A DNA stretch of 45,120 bases from the NCBI GenBank assembly GCA_000310025.1, contig FN649734.1, positions 2,068,358-2,113,477 of the forward strand, in the 5' to 3' direction. A program made the position numbers and the translations under genes. Below the pieces are notes generated by a model. It saw only the letters and a list, made by a program, of their open reading frames with translations, was not told the DNA's origin and did no database searches. Positions within the stretch are counted from its first letter, which is position 1; the number at the start of each line of letters is the position of its first letter. Shown here one piece after another: positions 30,952 to 42,175 of this stretch. This DNA comes from Ectocarpus siliculosus. Taxonomy: Eukaryota; Sar; Phaeophyceae; Ectocarpales; Ectocarpaceae.

Positions 30952-33900
30952 ACCCCCTTCCTCCTCCTCCTCCCCCCCCTCCTCCCCCCCCTCTTCCTCC
31001 TCGTCTACGGTGTTGGTAGCTATATCAACACCACCGATTCTCTGCGGCCACTCGGAGATGGCGCCCCCCCCGCTGGAGTAGGAGCTGTTGCCGGTGCCAT
31101 TGCCGTGCGGTCCAAGTGCTGCCGGTTCGGGAGAGACGCGAAACGGCCGTGCGGTCAGACAAAACGAAATTGTTTTGTGCATTTTGGGGATCGACTTATC
31201 GGTCGAGATCGGCCGCTCGGGAGTGTATAACCTATTTCCTGTCTTGTGGTGCCTATCGTACAAAGGAAAGATATCGGCGTAGGCTGCACGGGTGATCACA
31301 GGGAGGTCATGTCACGCTATGAATTCGTTGCATTGTTGCAAGAGCAATACCTAACGCGACGGGTATAGACGGCGTGGGAGGGAAGCGAGAGAGAGAGAGA
31401 GCAGCGCATCCATCAACATGCAGTGCGGAGTGGCGACATACGGTAGGGCGAGCGGATCTAGAACACAAGCCCCGCGCCTTACCATTCAATCCATACCGAA
31501 AAACACGTGAAAGAAAAACCTCACGTTTCAAGGTCATTGCGTCCAACCAACCAGAACAAGAACAAGAACAAGAACAAGAACCGACAACGATTCTCACGTT
31601 CGCTCTTGTACTCCCAGGAGCTGATAGTCCTTGCGACTGGCTCTCTCAGCACCACCAAGAACCGAAGGTTACTCCGTAGACGCCCTCCGCCGGCCTGGTG
31701 GTAGTAGTCGTAGATCCGAAGGGGGGCCTCTCCGACGATGGCGTAGTTCGGCGTGACTGCGCCGCGCAAAAGGGCAAACAAAACAAATAACTAAAGTAAT
31801 GGATAGAAATAGATTAAGTAGATGCATCGCGCGCGTGCGGGTAAATATGAAGGATTGCTCGTGAAGAAAATTGGGGTTGTTCAACGGTTGTTGGTGTCAC
31901 GCATCAATTGTCGTCAGCCGTCAGGAAAAACGACACGTTATGTCGTTCATGTCTCTGAAGGCTAAGGCGGGCATGACCAATGGCTTCTTGCTACGTCTGC
32001 CATGTCGAGAGGGTCAATCGAGACTGAAGCAGGGAGGGGTGTCATCTACCGCTGTGCACATATCCAGGGTGATTGGCTGATTACGCCAAACGGGTGGTCT
32101 GAAAGTGCATCGGCGTGCCTTCGAGGAACTCGCCCTTGAAAGAATGCAAACAGGTATGTATGTGAAACACAAGTGGTGCTAGCATCGGCACCTGCATTAT
32201 CTTCGCTAGAAGTGGAAAACGGTTCGAGTGGTAATGGTGACGAGAGCAGCAGCGGCGACCGCACCAGCAGCGAAAACGACCACAACAACAACAACATCAA
32301 CAACCAGAGATAGCAACAACTTTTCAACTTTTCTACCAACAGGAGCAACAACACCAACTACCAACCCGAACAACCAACACCACATATCAACAACGGCACC
32401 AACTCCCGACAACAACAGCTACCAGAGAGATCCGACAACTACAACAACACCCCCCCAATCAACATCATCAACAACAGCAAGCCCCGCAGCAGCAGCAGCA
32501 GCAACAACAACAACAACAACAGCAGCAGCAGCAACCAAGAGGGTATCTCTTACAGTCGATGACGGTATCCCTCCAAGAAGCCATGGGAGAAAGGCTCTCC
32601 CGCTTGCCCCGATCGCTCACGCCGTGCCAGTACTTGGGCGTGTTGTCGAAGACGTGGGCCTCTCGATAGTCGTGCGCCTCAGGAGGAGGGACGAAGACAG
32701 CTCGAGGGTGCGAGGACAGCCAGTTCGACAGGGACGTTGTGCCTGTCGCGACGCGATGGGAACACAAATGGGTGGTGGGAACGCTTATTTCTTCGCCGTC
32801 GTAACTCACCCAAGGTGTAAGCGGCTTCCGACATCTCCGCGAGGATGGCTTGCTAGGACAGCATTAGCTAAGAATCAATGTCGCGGGCCCTTTAACGCCA
32901 ATCTATTGACCCTCACAGATGAGAAATAGATAAGGACGAGTCACAAAACCGCACCATTGAATAAATAATCCCTGAGGTTGAGGCATCGACGGACGGAGCG
33001 GTGTACGCATCGCATCCATTGGGCGGCAGCCATAAAGAACGTAGGAAATCTAGAGTAGATGGATATCCCAAATCAACAATGTAAACGTTTGCCGTCGACG
33101 CATCGCGAGATTAGAAGCGGACTCGCGCTGGTGACGCTGGTCGACACTCCTCAACCGATTTTCTCCCCCAAGACTTACTCCGGCACCCGACACCAAGCGT
33201 CGACGAAAACAAAATTGGGATACTCAGCGAAAAAAAAAAAAGGTGTTCCACTCTCCACACCAAAAAGCAGAGTACAAGCCCAACTGTACACTTCGAAGGC
33301 ATTCATCCAACCCGAAAAACGCGCCGCAACTGACCTACCACAGCACGGAGATATATGATACATAGGAAGTGCCAATCCGAAAGACGCACCATAGCGAGCT
33401 GGAAGGAAGCGCAAGGGCGAGAGCTTCGCCGTAGCCCATGGGAACATGAAGAGTCTCGAAGAGTATGGGTTCGGGGTGGTGATTAGTGTTGTCACCCGGC
33501 TGGGAAAAACTGGAACCGGGTACCCGGTGGGGTCTTCGAGGGTGGAACCGGCGGGTACCCGGGTACCCGTGTACTAGAGGCGCATTGGCCCCCGGGAGGT
33601 GACAAGGGTACGTACAACAATGGTCACAGAGCACTATGACCTGCCAGAGGACGATGCCGAACAAAGTCCGACCCCCCGGTCTTTTTGTGGACTGTGAACA
33701 CATTGATTGCTTGCATATTTTGCTCTGTTGCAAGAAGGGCAAAATAACATCAGCATGTACAAATCTACGTAGCTACATGTTGTGCGAAAGGGTTGTGACC
33801 CGGCATTTTCAATTGCTGGACTTTGTCAACACACGCATACGAACACTCTCCTTTGCCATCACTATTCATTCATTTTGCGTTCAGTGTCTTCCGCGCCACG

Positions 33901-36038
33901 ATGAAACGTTGCGCTCTTTGTACGGCAGTTGGGCCACCAACCACCTACGTAGTAAGTACCTTGTTGCATATACAATCGTTCCTGTCTCCGCTCAGTACCT
34001 TGTAATATCCTCACCGGTCCTGGCGCGGACGCATTTGGTGAACACAGGCCAATTACCCAACAAAGAAGAACCTACAAATGGACCGGACGAAAAAAAATCC
34101 TTTCCCCCCAACGCGATACCACGTCCGCACAAAAAAGTACGAAAAACAGGACCGACCGAAGACGGAAGGAAACACAGAAAAGTAGAAAAATGTAGGCAGC
34201 AACCCCGCCCCCCCGTACCCCGCTCTCTCTCGTGGAAAAAAGAGAAGCGCGTGAACATCACTTGGACACGAAAACACACAATCGTTTTATGTAGTACGCC
34301 TCCCTCCTCCGCAGGCAACACAATTCACCAAAGGCGATACTGTGTTGTAGTACGCACAACAGAGTACGAAAAACAGGACCGAACACGAAAGGAAAACGAC
34401 GAACTTTCTTCAGCGCGGGCCCCGTTGGGTGGAAAAGAAAAGCGCGCGAACAACAGCAGCCAAAACACATATTTATTTCACGGCTAGGACGTTGCCGCCA
34501 TTGTGTAGTACTCCTCCCTCCCTCCTTCCCTCCAAAACTCAGCCGTTGAAAGTAAAACGTCAACGGCCGGGGTTGCGCCGCGTCCTTCATCACACACTTG
34601 GCGAAACAACTTGATTAGAGACGCACAAGAAGAACGTTTTGTGGAGCTGTGTGTCGTGTGCTGTGGCGCTGTGGCGCTGTGGCTGTGTGTGCATTTTGGG
34701 GGTGCCGTGTATCGAAACAACCGGGTACCCGGGTACCCGGGTACCGGGTTCTGACCAAACCGGGTGACAACCCTAGTGGTGATACGTATCGATAGTGGAA
34801 ACCCCCCAACGAAGAAGTAGGTATTTTGGCCGTTTCCTCTTCTTCCCCGTTGCTACCCCAAAAACTCACCGCACTTGGACACCCCGAAGAAGAAGACGGT
34901 CGGAAGGCACCGGCCGTTCCCGGCCTCGTCGGTCCAACACCTCGCCTTCCCGTCCGCCAGGGTCTCGTCGGCCAGCTCCTCTGACGACAAGAACGCCCCC
35001 CCCCGCCCTCCGCCGCCGTCGCGAACCCCCTTTTCTCGGCCGTCGGCCTGCGGCCCCGGGAACTGGTCGTAGGGTCCCGAAACATCCGCCGCCCCTGATT
35101 CTATCTCTAGGCGAGGCTTGTGGAGGTAGTCTGGGCCGCCCCCCGCAGGGATGCTGTCAGCGTTAGCACCATTTCTAGTCGCGAGGGATACAGCATCTCG
35201 ACCACCACCACCGTCGGCAGCAGCAGGCGTGTCCAGGCCGGGGGCATGGACGGCCGGCAGGCCGCTCGTCGTCCGTCTTGGTGCCGAGGACGCGGGGCCC
35301 AAGGGCTCCCGCGTCGGCGCTGCGGCTGATGACGACGGGGTCCCCACAGAGAAAAATGTGCGGAACGACCCCATCACCCACACCCAGGCCAGCACCCCCA
35401 GAGCGAACAGGCACCCAACTGCGGTGCCCCCTCGCCGACCGCCGCCGGCCCTCCTGATACAAAACGAAACGAGCGAGGGAGGGGCACGAGAGTGCGCAAG
35501 CACCAGCAAAAACGACGTAGCAGTAGCACGCCCACCACGTATCAACAACGCGCGGAAGCAGAAGAGGGTCGGTGTTTTTTCTCTCTCTCTCTTTAGCATT
35601 CTTTCCCGCGTAGTGTGCATGGTTTGGTCACACACACACACACACAGCAAGCCGGCTCGTACGAAATCACTGGTCACACGTTGAGCCTGTGATTCGTATC
35701 TCAACACCGTCGCCGCTCCGTAGCACCGCACACCCACGCCGCCAAGAAAAATCCCCTTCCTGCTGGACCTAAAACAAAACAACCAATAAAAGGATACATC
35801 ACGTCAAGACTCACCTGCCGAAACCGTGAGAGATCCTGCCGGTGTAGTAACCCCCCCTCTCCCCCCCGTCCGCGACGGGGGCAGAAGCTGTAGCGCCGCC
35901 CCCCCGTCGTGGAGCTGGACAATAGCGGTAGCCCTGCCCGTGCGAAGGAGCAGCTGCAGCGGTCCTCGCCCATCCGCTGTGATGACCGTCGCCTGGAGGA
36001 GGCACACCGCCGGGCTTCGTACTGGCCATGGCGCTCAT
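25305..36038 (-). CDS. type II membrane carbohydrate sulfotransferase, 12 exons, about 715 aa
   Basis: Exons: 36038-35815, 35453-34870, 32742-32554, 32205-32192, 32134-32092, 31756-31598, 31118-30847, 29736-29561, 27507-27321, 26352-26254, 25900-25811, 25415-25305 (TAG). Phases agree throughout. A Gly/Pro-rich cytosolic N-terminus with RR precedes a signal anchor (TAVGCLFALGVLAWVWVMG, residues 83-101), then a stem. The PAPS 5'-phosphosulfate loop is GVSKCGTTSLSNWL (Lys268) followed by HP, split by intron 2. TPNYAI follows. The 3'-phosphate loop is LREPVARTISSW (Arg389, Ser397). The end has RFNT and MRAFFAPYNKDLEDLLG, as in HS3ST/NDST-type enzymes. It should transfer sulfate from PAPS to a polysaccharide in the Golgi; fucoidan is plausible, not shown. 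Exon 7 adds an acidic, 13-Gln, Arg-rich insert. A second ATG at 36029 has better context. If 32191-32135 is retained, the protein is 734 aa. Confidence 0.82.
26411..26700. repeat. about 115-bp tandem repeat, three diverged units, intronic
   Basis: The sequence GGTATTCGAAAATCCGACAG...AGTGAACAGCAACATACCA...GCATCCTGG recurs from about 26411, 26514 and 26629. It lies in the sulfotransferase intron between exons 27507-27321 and 26352-26254. Confidence 0.6.
27534..27690. repeat. dispersed short repeat, two tandem copies
   Basis: CTTAGTGAGAATCGACCGTG...TTGACAAACG at about 27537-27571 and CTTAGTGAGCATCGACCGCG...CTGACAAACG at about 27648-27683. An inverted relative lies at 22715-22765. Intronic in the sulfotransferase gene. 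Confidence 0.6.
28137..29138. repeat. 537-bp unit duplicated in tandem within an intron
   Basis: Unit 1 starts at about 28137 and unit 2 at about 28674. Both run GCCATCGGGA, CGTCGCTTGGCAACGACGTT, GGTTACC, a T tract, ATAATGGTGGTCG, TGTTGTGCGGGGTCGAGAA, GTGTTAAA, CAGTTACACAGTGCTT, AAGATGCCGAA and CCTCACGGCGCTTC. The units are diverged by substitutions and tract lengths. An 18-base poly-C precedes unit 2 (about 28648-28668). A third partial copy is at 20660-21075, so the unit is mobile or was once dispersed. It may be a non-autonomous element or solo LTR. No coding capacity recognised. Confidence 0.8.
29904..30274. mobile_element. TA-type MITE, disrupted copy D
   Basis: 29904-29950 carries a left end: TA, then CCCTAGGTGACACAGGGTAC and CCCCCTGGACCGATTTT. 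30087-30274 carries a core and a right end: TCCGATTTTGAAAGCTCGAC, CTCTCGACAAGACGG, then CAATCGAGCTTTGAAAATCG and GTGTCACCTACGG, then TA. Between them is about 135 bp with a telomere-like tract (about 30009-30029). Either two partial copies abut or one copy has an insertion. Intronic in the sulfotransferase gene. Confidence 0.65.
30913..30951. repeat. (CTG)13 tract encoding 13 glutamines in the sulfotransferase
   Basis: Thirteen perfect CTG units on the plus strand, reading CAG (Gln) in exon 31118-30847 on the minus strand. They directly follow acidic Glu/Gly-rich codons and precede an Arg-rich run. Confidence 0.9.
33484..34775. mobile_element. hAT-like non-autonomous DNA transposon, 1,292 bp
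   Basis: The left end is TAGTGTTGTCACCCGGCTGG. The right end, read inward, is TAGGGTTGTCACCCGGTTTG. Both are followed by palindromic GGTACCCGGGTACC words. GTGGTGAT flanks it perfectly on both sides (33476-33483 and 34776-34783); eight bases is the hAT duplication length. A 283-codon open frame crosses the inside (33636-34487), but I see no BED finger, RNase H-like core or dimerisation motif of hAT transposases. An internal direct repeat (GTACGAAAAACAGGACCGA at about 34137 and 34366; GTAGTAC then CTCCCTCC at about 34291 and 34506) suggests duplication. It lies in the sulfotransferase intron between exons 35453-34870 and 32742-32554. Confidence 0.87.
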
Positions 36039-36043
36039 TGCGG

Positions 36044-36100
36044 CGGCACCGGCGGCACCGACACCGGCACCGGCACCGGCACCGCCGCCGGCACCGGTGG
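36044..36100. repeat. GGCACC minisatellite upstream of the sulfotransferase start
   Basis: GGCACCGGCACCGGCACC-type units run immediately 5' of the ATG at 36038 on the minus strand. An in-frame TAG precedes the first ATG, so this lies in the 5' leader rather than the protein. Confidence 0.7.
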
Positions 36101-37312
36101 ACGGCTAGCGCAACACTCGCGACAGCGCCAAAGACCAGGCTCTAGGATGTCGGGTGGGTTCTCCGGACGCCACCTGAAATGGGAGGGAGGGAGGGAAGGA
36201 GGGCGCTTGTCGCTCGCGTCAGCCGCTTGACAGCGCATGCTCTTCGGGACTGAGGCGGGGGGGTGGTGTTGTACTCAGAGCCGTGCATGCCCTAGTCGTT
36301 AGGGTGTTCTCATGTAAGCCGGTGCCGTGGGCGTTAGACCATAGACTGAGGGGGAGCGTAATAGGGCACTTGCTTGCCACGTTTTACGGTTTGCGCTGCT
36401 GCCGTAGGACCGGGGATATAGGTTGGGGCTTTAGCAAACGAAGCTTGTTCTTTCGCTTCGTTTCGTTTTCGTGCGCGTGTCCTTGTGGCCAGCGGCCGTC
36501 GTACCGCTACGAAGACGGCATGGGCTTTGCCCCTTCTTCGAGTGGTTCGCCGAGCAGCCTTCGTTCCGTTGGAACGTTGTTGGTTGTCGGGAGTGCGTCG
36601 TCGTTCAAACCACACACAAACCATGTCAGTATTGTGCGTGTGTACGGTACACACGACCGGAACGGTTTCATAATGTGAAGACAACAACAGCAACAGCAAC
36701 AGCAACAATACGCCCCACATGACACTCTCACTCAGATCACGCGGATGCAAACGCCGATAGTCACGGTAACCTTTGGGATGCGCCCCTACTCCGAGCCATA
36801 TGCTTTGGTATCTATTTGCCGGTAGGCTGAATGAACCTGAGAACGGTAGCGTGCTGCGCAACGCGTGAGCTCTTTCCTCCCGAGCGGCCGAAGCGGTGTG
36901 TGTTGTCTGTCTGTCGTCGTGTTTGAAACGTTCAAACGCCCTCATCACCACAGAGCGTCGTGAGCTGCGGTCCAACGAGCAACACGTATGTGTGTGCAAA
37001 CGAACCTCCTATAAACATTACCCTGGGCAACCTGCCCGGGGTACACGCGAATATAAATATCCAAGCCACATAGGCCTACTATTAATCGAAATCGGAGGCC
37101 GAAGGGGGGTGGGGGAGGCGTACTCATATGTTTTACATATGCCTTAGCGCTCAGACCATTGACCCGATACTCCTCCCGAGAAAGAGCGGCGGTGCCGAAA
37201 AAGTCCGGGTTGGAACCGTCTCATCGACATGTTTCCGAAGACACGACACATCATTTGAGGTAGGCATCCCCGTCTGCGTGGAGTACAGCAGCAGTGGAGA
37301 GTATTGAGAGAC

Positions 37313-37360
37313 GCGGTCCAGGGGGTGTGGTATATTTTGTGTGTTGTGTCACCTACGATA
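37313..37360. mobile_element. TA-type MITE, right-end fragment (copy E)
   Basis: CGGTCCAGGGGGTGTGGTAT followed by GTGTCACCTACGA and TA matches the outer terminal repeat of the family at 12470-12686. No matching left end was found nearby. Confidence 0.65.
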
Positions 37361-38024
37361 CAATGCTGCACATCATCGCCATCTTCGATACATATATATC
37401 CTCCGCACCAAGAACATCGTTGTACTGTAGTTGTTACCTAACTGGCCGTTCACAATTCGAGCTGCTGCCGTTGCCGATGCACATCCTTTTACCACAGTTT
37501 CTCGCATAAACCACCGTACCGCGTCTACAGCAGTGTACATACGCGACGTATTTGAATTAATGGAACGAGCAGTCCGATGCGCACCAACTTCCCGATCGCC
37601 AACCCCTCTCTTCTGTCTGTTGGATAAAACGATAAAACCACAGGATCGCGATCATCGACAAAAAACAATACTTCGAAGTGTTGTGTTCTTGGAGGTACAC
37701 AGCCCTTTGCTGTTGCGTTGGCAAGGTTATGTGCCGCGTGGCAACCTGCATCTATCCCCGGCCATCTCTCTGTGGTGCTTGTACTGCCCTGCTGGAAAGG
37801 GAGATAGGCAAAGCGGACAACAAGATCTCACTACAAAGTTCAACTTCCAAGACCGGACACAACAAATAGGGAAGGTATCAATAGGTTCTCTGTATCCACG
37901 TATGCTGACACAAGGGCTCTTCGACGAGATCGAAGCAAACCGATGAGCGCGGGAGGAAACGTGACGTGAAACAGGCGCACACAGCAGCCTGGAGGCGATC
38001 ATCACAAGGCTCTTTCCTTTCAGC

Positions 38025-38215
38025 ATTATTGCTGTTGTAGAGCTCCCAGCGCTTTTGAGGCACTGCTGTTGCCGCTGATGCTGGTGCTGCAGCAGCTGCT
38101 GCTGCTGCTGGAGCTGCCACTTCCTTGCTTCCTCCCAGCACAGACCGCAGCAATAGCATCGACACAGCGGTGACAGTTCGCTACTGCTGTTGCTGCTGCT
38201 GCACTGCAGGTGGCA
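38025..38215. repeat. imperfect CTG/GCT microsatellite region
   Basis: Runs of CTG and GCTGTT in several blocks (for example 38091-38115 and 38183-38202), not inside a recognised gene. Confidence 0.7.
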
Positions 38216-41200
38216 GTGCAAAATGTGACTACAATGCAAGCGAAACTTACGCCGCTGCAGCAATTAATTGTGCTGCACGCTGCTGTACCAAAACGCACGC
38301 AACAGCAGACCCCCAAAGCAAACGGCGCGAGAGTCCGACTGTTTGCTGTAGACAAGTCAACAGACATGTAATGGTTGGTGTCGTCCAACGGACCACACGG
38401 GTGGGGAGCAACGTCTGTCTCGCACCTCTTCTGCCTTCGCCGCTCTCCCGTCTCTCAAAAGGCTTGGGCGTCCACCGCTCTCTCTAGGGAGAGTGTTGGC
38501 ACAGCAAACATTGGAAAAGAATGGGTCGGCAGAATCGAGTGGTTGGACATAGTTGGGGGAGTGGTGTGGAAGGAACAAGGGGTGTTGTGTGGGATACACG
38601 TACGAGAAGCGAGATAAAATCTATGCAAAGAGCCGGTTAAGGTGTGTGGATTCCATGATGGACGATTCTACACGGTGGTGGAACTTGGTGGAACCTTATA
38701 CCCTTGTCATATTTCGTGACCCTACCTCGCCTGCTGTGTGGCGTAGGTAGCAGTGCTACGCTTTGAAGTATACAACGGAAGAACAACCGCACACGTGTTG
38801 CGTGCCTGCTGGCGCGCGTATGCTAGCCATGTCAAGAAACTTGTTTCATGCCGTGTGGTGTCGCAAAGTATGGGCGCGATCTTTGCTTTGTTTCGGCGAG
38901 AAGAGTTTGAATGTTTGAATCCGAAGGGGCGAAAGCGGATCCGATCATCATGATGGTTATCTATGTTGAACTTCTAAAAAAAAATAAATAAAGCGAAGCA
39001 AAGCAATATGTACAACATTCTACAAATTGTTCTTCCATTTTCCATTCTCATGGCTTGGTCCACACGGAACTTGCGTCAACACGGCAGCACTACACGCTCT
39101 GGTTCTGAGAGCGAAGGGCCATCCATAACCCGAATGGATCATCCAGCCCCCAACCGCGCTGCTCTCGTCAAACTGCGGATGGGTGTATGCGGATGGGTTG
39201 TTACAAGTCTATGACGACACGACAGCACGACACCACAGCAGTTTTTCCTCCGAGGAACGCCAGACAGAACTACACGTGAGCTGACCCGAACCCGTGCACA
39301 CCTCCTCCAACTCCATGGAACCTATGCACGCATGTGTGCAGGGACTTGACACAAGCGGCGAGGGTGGTCGTCGGGAAACAAACACAACCTGATGACAACC
39401 CAACACCAACCGTTCTCGTCCACAATTCCCCCGCATTTAAACGCGAACTTAGAATGATGATGCAAGAGGAGGAGATTACAGGATCGCTCACGAGGGCGAG
39501 CGCACACAGCAGCACGTGCTCCCTATCTATCTACGGGCGCGCCAATCAGCAAGCTAGAGAACTGGCTAGCCGTGCTGGAGGCTGGCCGAGCTCGTGCTCG
39601 TCCCTGATTGTAGAGCGGGGTGCAGAAGGTAATCATGTCTATACACCTACTACTTTGCCACATCTGGCCACTTGCTGCTGTCGATTGCTCGGTATGCTCA
39701 GCTCAGTACTCAGAGTCGCACAGCCAACCGAGGGGGATGGGTGAACTAAACTGCGCTCACCTTATTTCGCTGGTCAACAAAGAGCAAGAGGGCAACGCTG
39801 GGTCGCGGTGTCTGCGCACGCCTTGTTTCGAAGGAATAGAAGGAAAGCTGCCAAGCAACCTGCGCGTGGTGCCGCCGCTGCTGCCGCCTCAGAGAGCACC
39901 AACAGCGCGCCGACCACCACAGCTGGATGGATGACACAGACACACAGATCGCTTGGTGCAGGGACCCTCAGCGGTGTGCTACTGGAGTGGTTGGGCTTTG
40001 GCAGAGCGGGCTGTGTAATGATGAGGAGAGCGACAGGAAAACAGAACCAACAACGTGGAAATATAAATATTTGCGGTAAATGAGGCAGGCTACTGCTGTA
40101 TGCATGGAACTCCCGGGATAGGCTTGTGTCGCACTGTAGCTTGTTTCGGGGTGTGCTGCAGCATCCATCCGTGGTGCGTGGAAGTCGCCTTGTTCGGAGC
40201 CTTTCGAAACAACAGGTAGCAGTCGGACGCCAGCGGCACTTCGGCCGTTTGGGAGACACCACATCCCAACGCAGCCGCCAAGAAGCAATCACCGTTCTCT
40301 GACTGAATTTTAGTTCCAGGCACTCCAAGCACCCGAGCGCCGAAATCAATCAGCGATGCGGCAACAGAAAAAATGAAACACTCAAAAACATGCATACAGC
40401 AGAACTACTGGTGATAGTCGAGCTCCCCTTCTTCACCCCGCAAGAGCCATACCGTGTTGATGCCGACGACAAAAGAAGCGCACACGGTTTTTCTGATACA
40501 AAAAGCAGACTATGCCAGAATTTACTGTGCTGCATGGAAGTCTGCTGTACGCGGCTACGGCTCCCGCACCTTCCCCCACTTCGCCGATATATGTCGCCAG
40601 CTCTTTTTATCTTCTTGGCGTTTGGAACCGAACACACGGGTAACATTACGACGAGGTGCTCGGTATTTTTTTTTCTCCTCAACGGATATCCTTTTTTGCC
40701 TGACCGCTCGCTGTATGTACGAAACAGGCGAGGGTACCCTTTATCCTTGCGAATAGCAACCACGTCGCAAGAAAGCAACAACCAACGCAACCGAACTCCC
40801 GGCCAACCAACGCCAACGCAGCCTCCCCTCATCCCCAGGAATCGACAGAAAGCAAGCATGACGCAGCGAGGAAGTCAGCCACAAGTGTGCATGCATAGCA
40901 CCGTCACGAGACGCGCGCAAGAGAGCGCACAGAATACGGCGGCGGGGTGCTGCCGGTAGCACACAGCCCGAGATATGGGCACCCGTCCAACACAGCGAAA
41001 TAACACCACAAGAGGGCGTTGTTTCGCTCTCCCCAAGGAAAAAACGCCCGATACTATGTGATACGTGGACGCTGATCGCGAGCGTGAAAACAGTCGACAG
41101 CAGTGGAATCCCCCCCCGTCAGCCCGCCAAAAAAAAGTCTCCTTGAGCGGGCGGGTGGGCCGCAAGAAGCACCAGCATAGACAGGACAAACGATGCATGC

Positions 41201-42066
41201 AAACCACTTCTTTGTCAGAGATCAACACCCGGGGAGAACCAGCTCGTGCAAGAAGCGCCGTTCGTTTGAATAAACTGTTCAGTTCTTGTGTCGTCCCCGC
41301 TTCCCCATCCCTCCCCCAAATGTTTCACCCACAGCCAGCGCATCCGCCGGCCTCCGCCGAACACCAAAAATTGTTACCGTAGAAATAACGCAGAGAGTGA
41401 GTGGGAATCAGGGAAAAATAACGTTCCTCGCCGCACCCACGGAAGACGACTCAAAAGGGTCCTCAACAAAAAACAACCAATAAAACAACATCAAACACAA
41501 CCAGAACAGCAGCAGAAAAACCCGTAGCTGCTCTAGAGAAATACGAACTTTTTTGTCGACCCAAGGCAAGAGGAAAAACAACAAAAAGAGAGACAGATGA
41601 TCCGGCGGCTACCGACCTGCGAACCTTACACCATCGATCGTCACGGCCTACAGCCTTCCGCCGTCATTGAGGCAGGCCGATTCCTCTAACTTTTTTCGGC
41701 TTGCGAACACCGCCAAGTGTCGGATGTTTCTTAGTTTCATGCCGAGGTGTTCGGCATGAACACCCCCCCCCCACCGCCGCCCAGGTGATATCAAACCCCT
41801 CCATTCCTGGAGAGGCGCGATTTTCAGCCTGGAGGACTTGGCGGCTATGACACTCTTGGTCGAATACCGCCCTCGCAGGCCACTTCCCCAAACGTCTTAG
41901 CTACTGTAGCGCTGGGGGCTGGCTGGGGTCACCCACAAGCACACGCCGTCCAGCCATGGCCGCCAGCGAAACTGGAGGATGAAACCGTCAAAAAAAAAAA
42001 AAACGCCCAGCGCCGACTGCCGGCAAAAATGGCCATCAAAATCCCCCCCCCGCGCGATCGGAGTAA

Positions 42067-42158
42067 ATGGTTTGGAGTCATACCATTTTCACAACGGTTA
42101 TTCATTGGATCAAGAACGTTTTGGAGGCATACCATTTTACAGCGGAAAGGCATGTTGG
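42067..42158. repeat. short tandem duplication downstream of EB1
   Basis: GGTTTGGAGTCATACCATTT followed by CACAACGG (from about 42068) and GTTTTGGAGGCATACCATTT followed by ACAGCGG (from about 42118) are two units about 50 bp apart, just past the EB1 stop codon. Confidence 0.6.
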
Positions 42159-42175
42159 TGTGGGGCACTGCCGAT

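Larger units (their letters stand above)
36101..42175. other. intergenic, about 6 kb; no gene recognised
   Basis: No ORF with recognisable domains. Contents seen: one MITE end (37313-37360), CTG/GCT-rich microsatellite DNA (about 38025-38215), and scattered open frames around 39330-40400 that look partly protein-like but lack motifs and a coherent splice model. A strong-looking donor (AATAAG then GTGAGC, minus strand, about 39757) is isolated. Confidence 0.45.

Noticed and set aside
31598-32554. Sulfotransferase as a frameshifted pseudogene
   Set aside because: Two apparent phase mismatches are resolved by the exon at 31118-30847 and by the segment at 32205-32192. No internal stop remains.
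32228-32929. 233-codon plus-strand frame rich in Thr, Asn and Ala
   Set aside because: It is the complement of a CAA/CAG microsatellite and of the sulfotransferase PAPS-loop exon; the composition is purely repeat-driven.
33636-34487. 283-codon open frame inside the hAT-like element, considered as its transposase
   Set aside because: No BED zinc finger, RNase H-like catalytic blocks or hATC dimerisation motif is visible. The Lys/Arg-rich second half derives from internal duplicated sequence.
39330-40400. Several overlapping open frames on both strands, considered as a gene
   Set aside because: Some stretches look protein-like, but there are no domains, no consistent splice chain, and strong frames occur on opposite strands of the same DNA.
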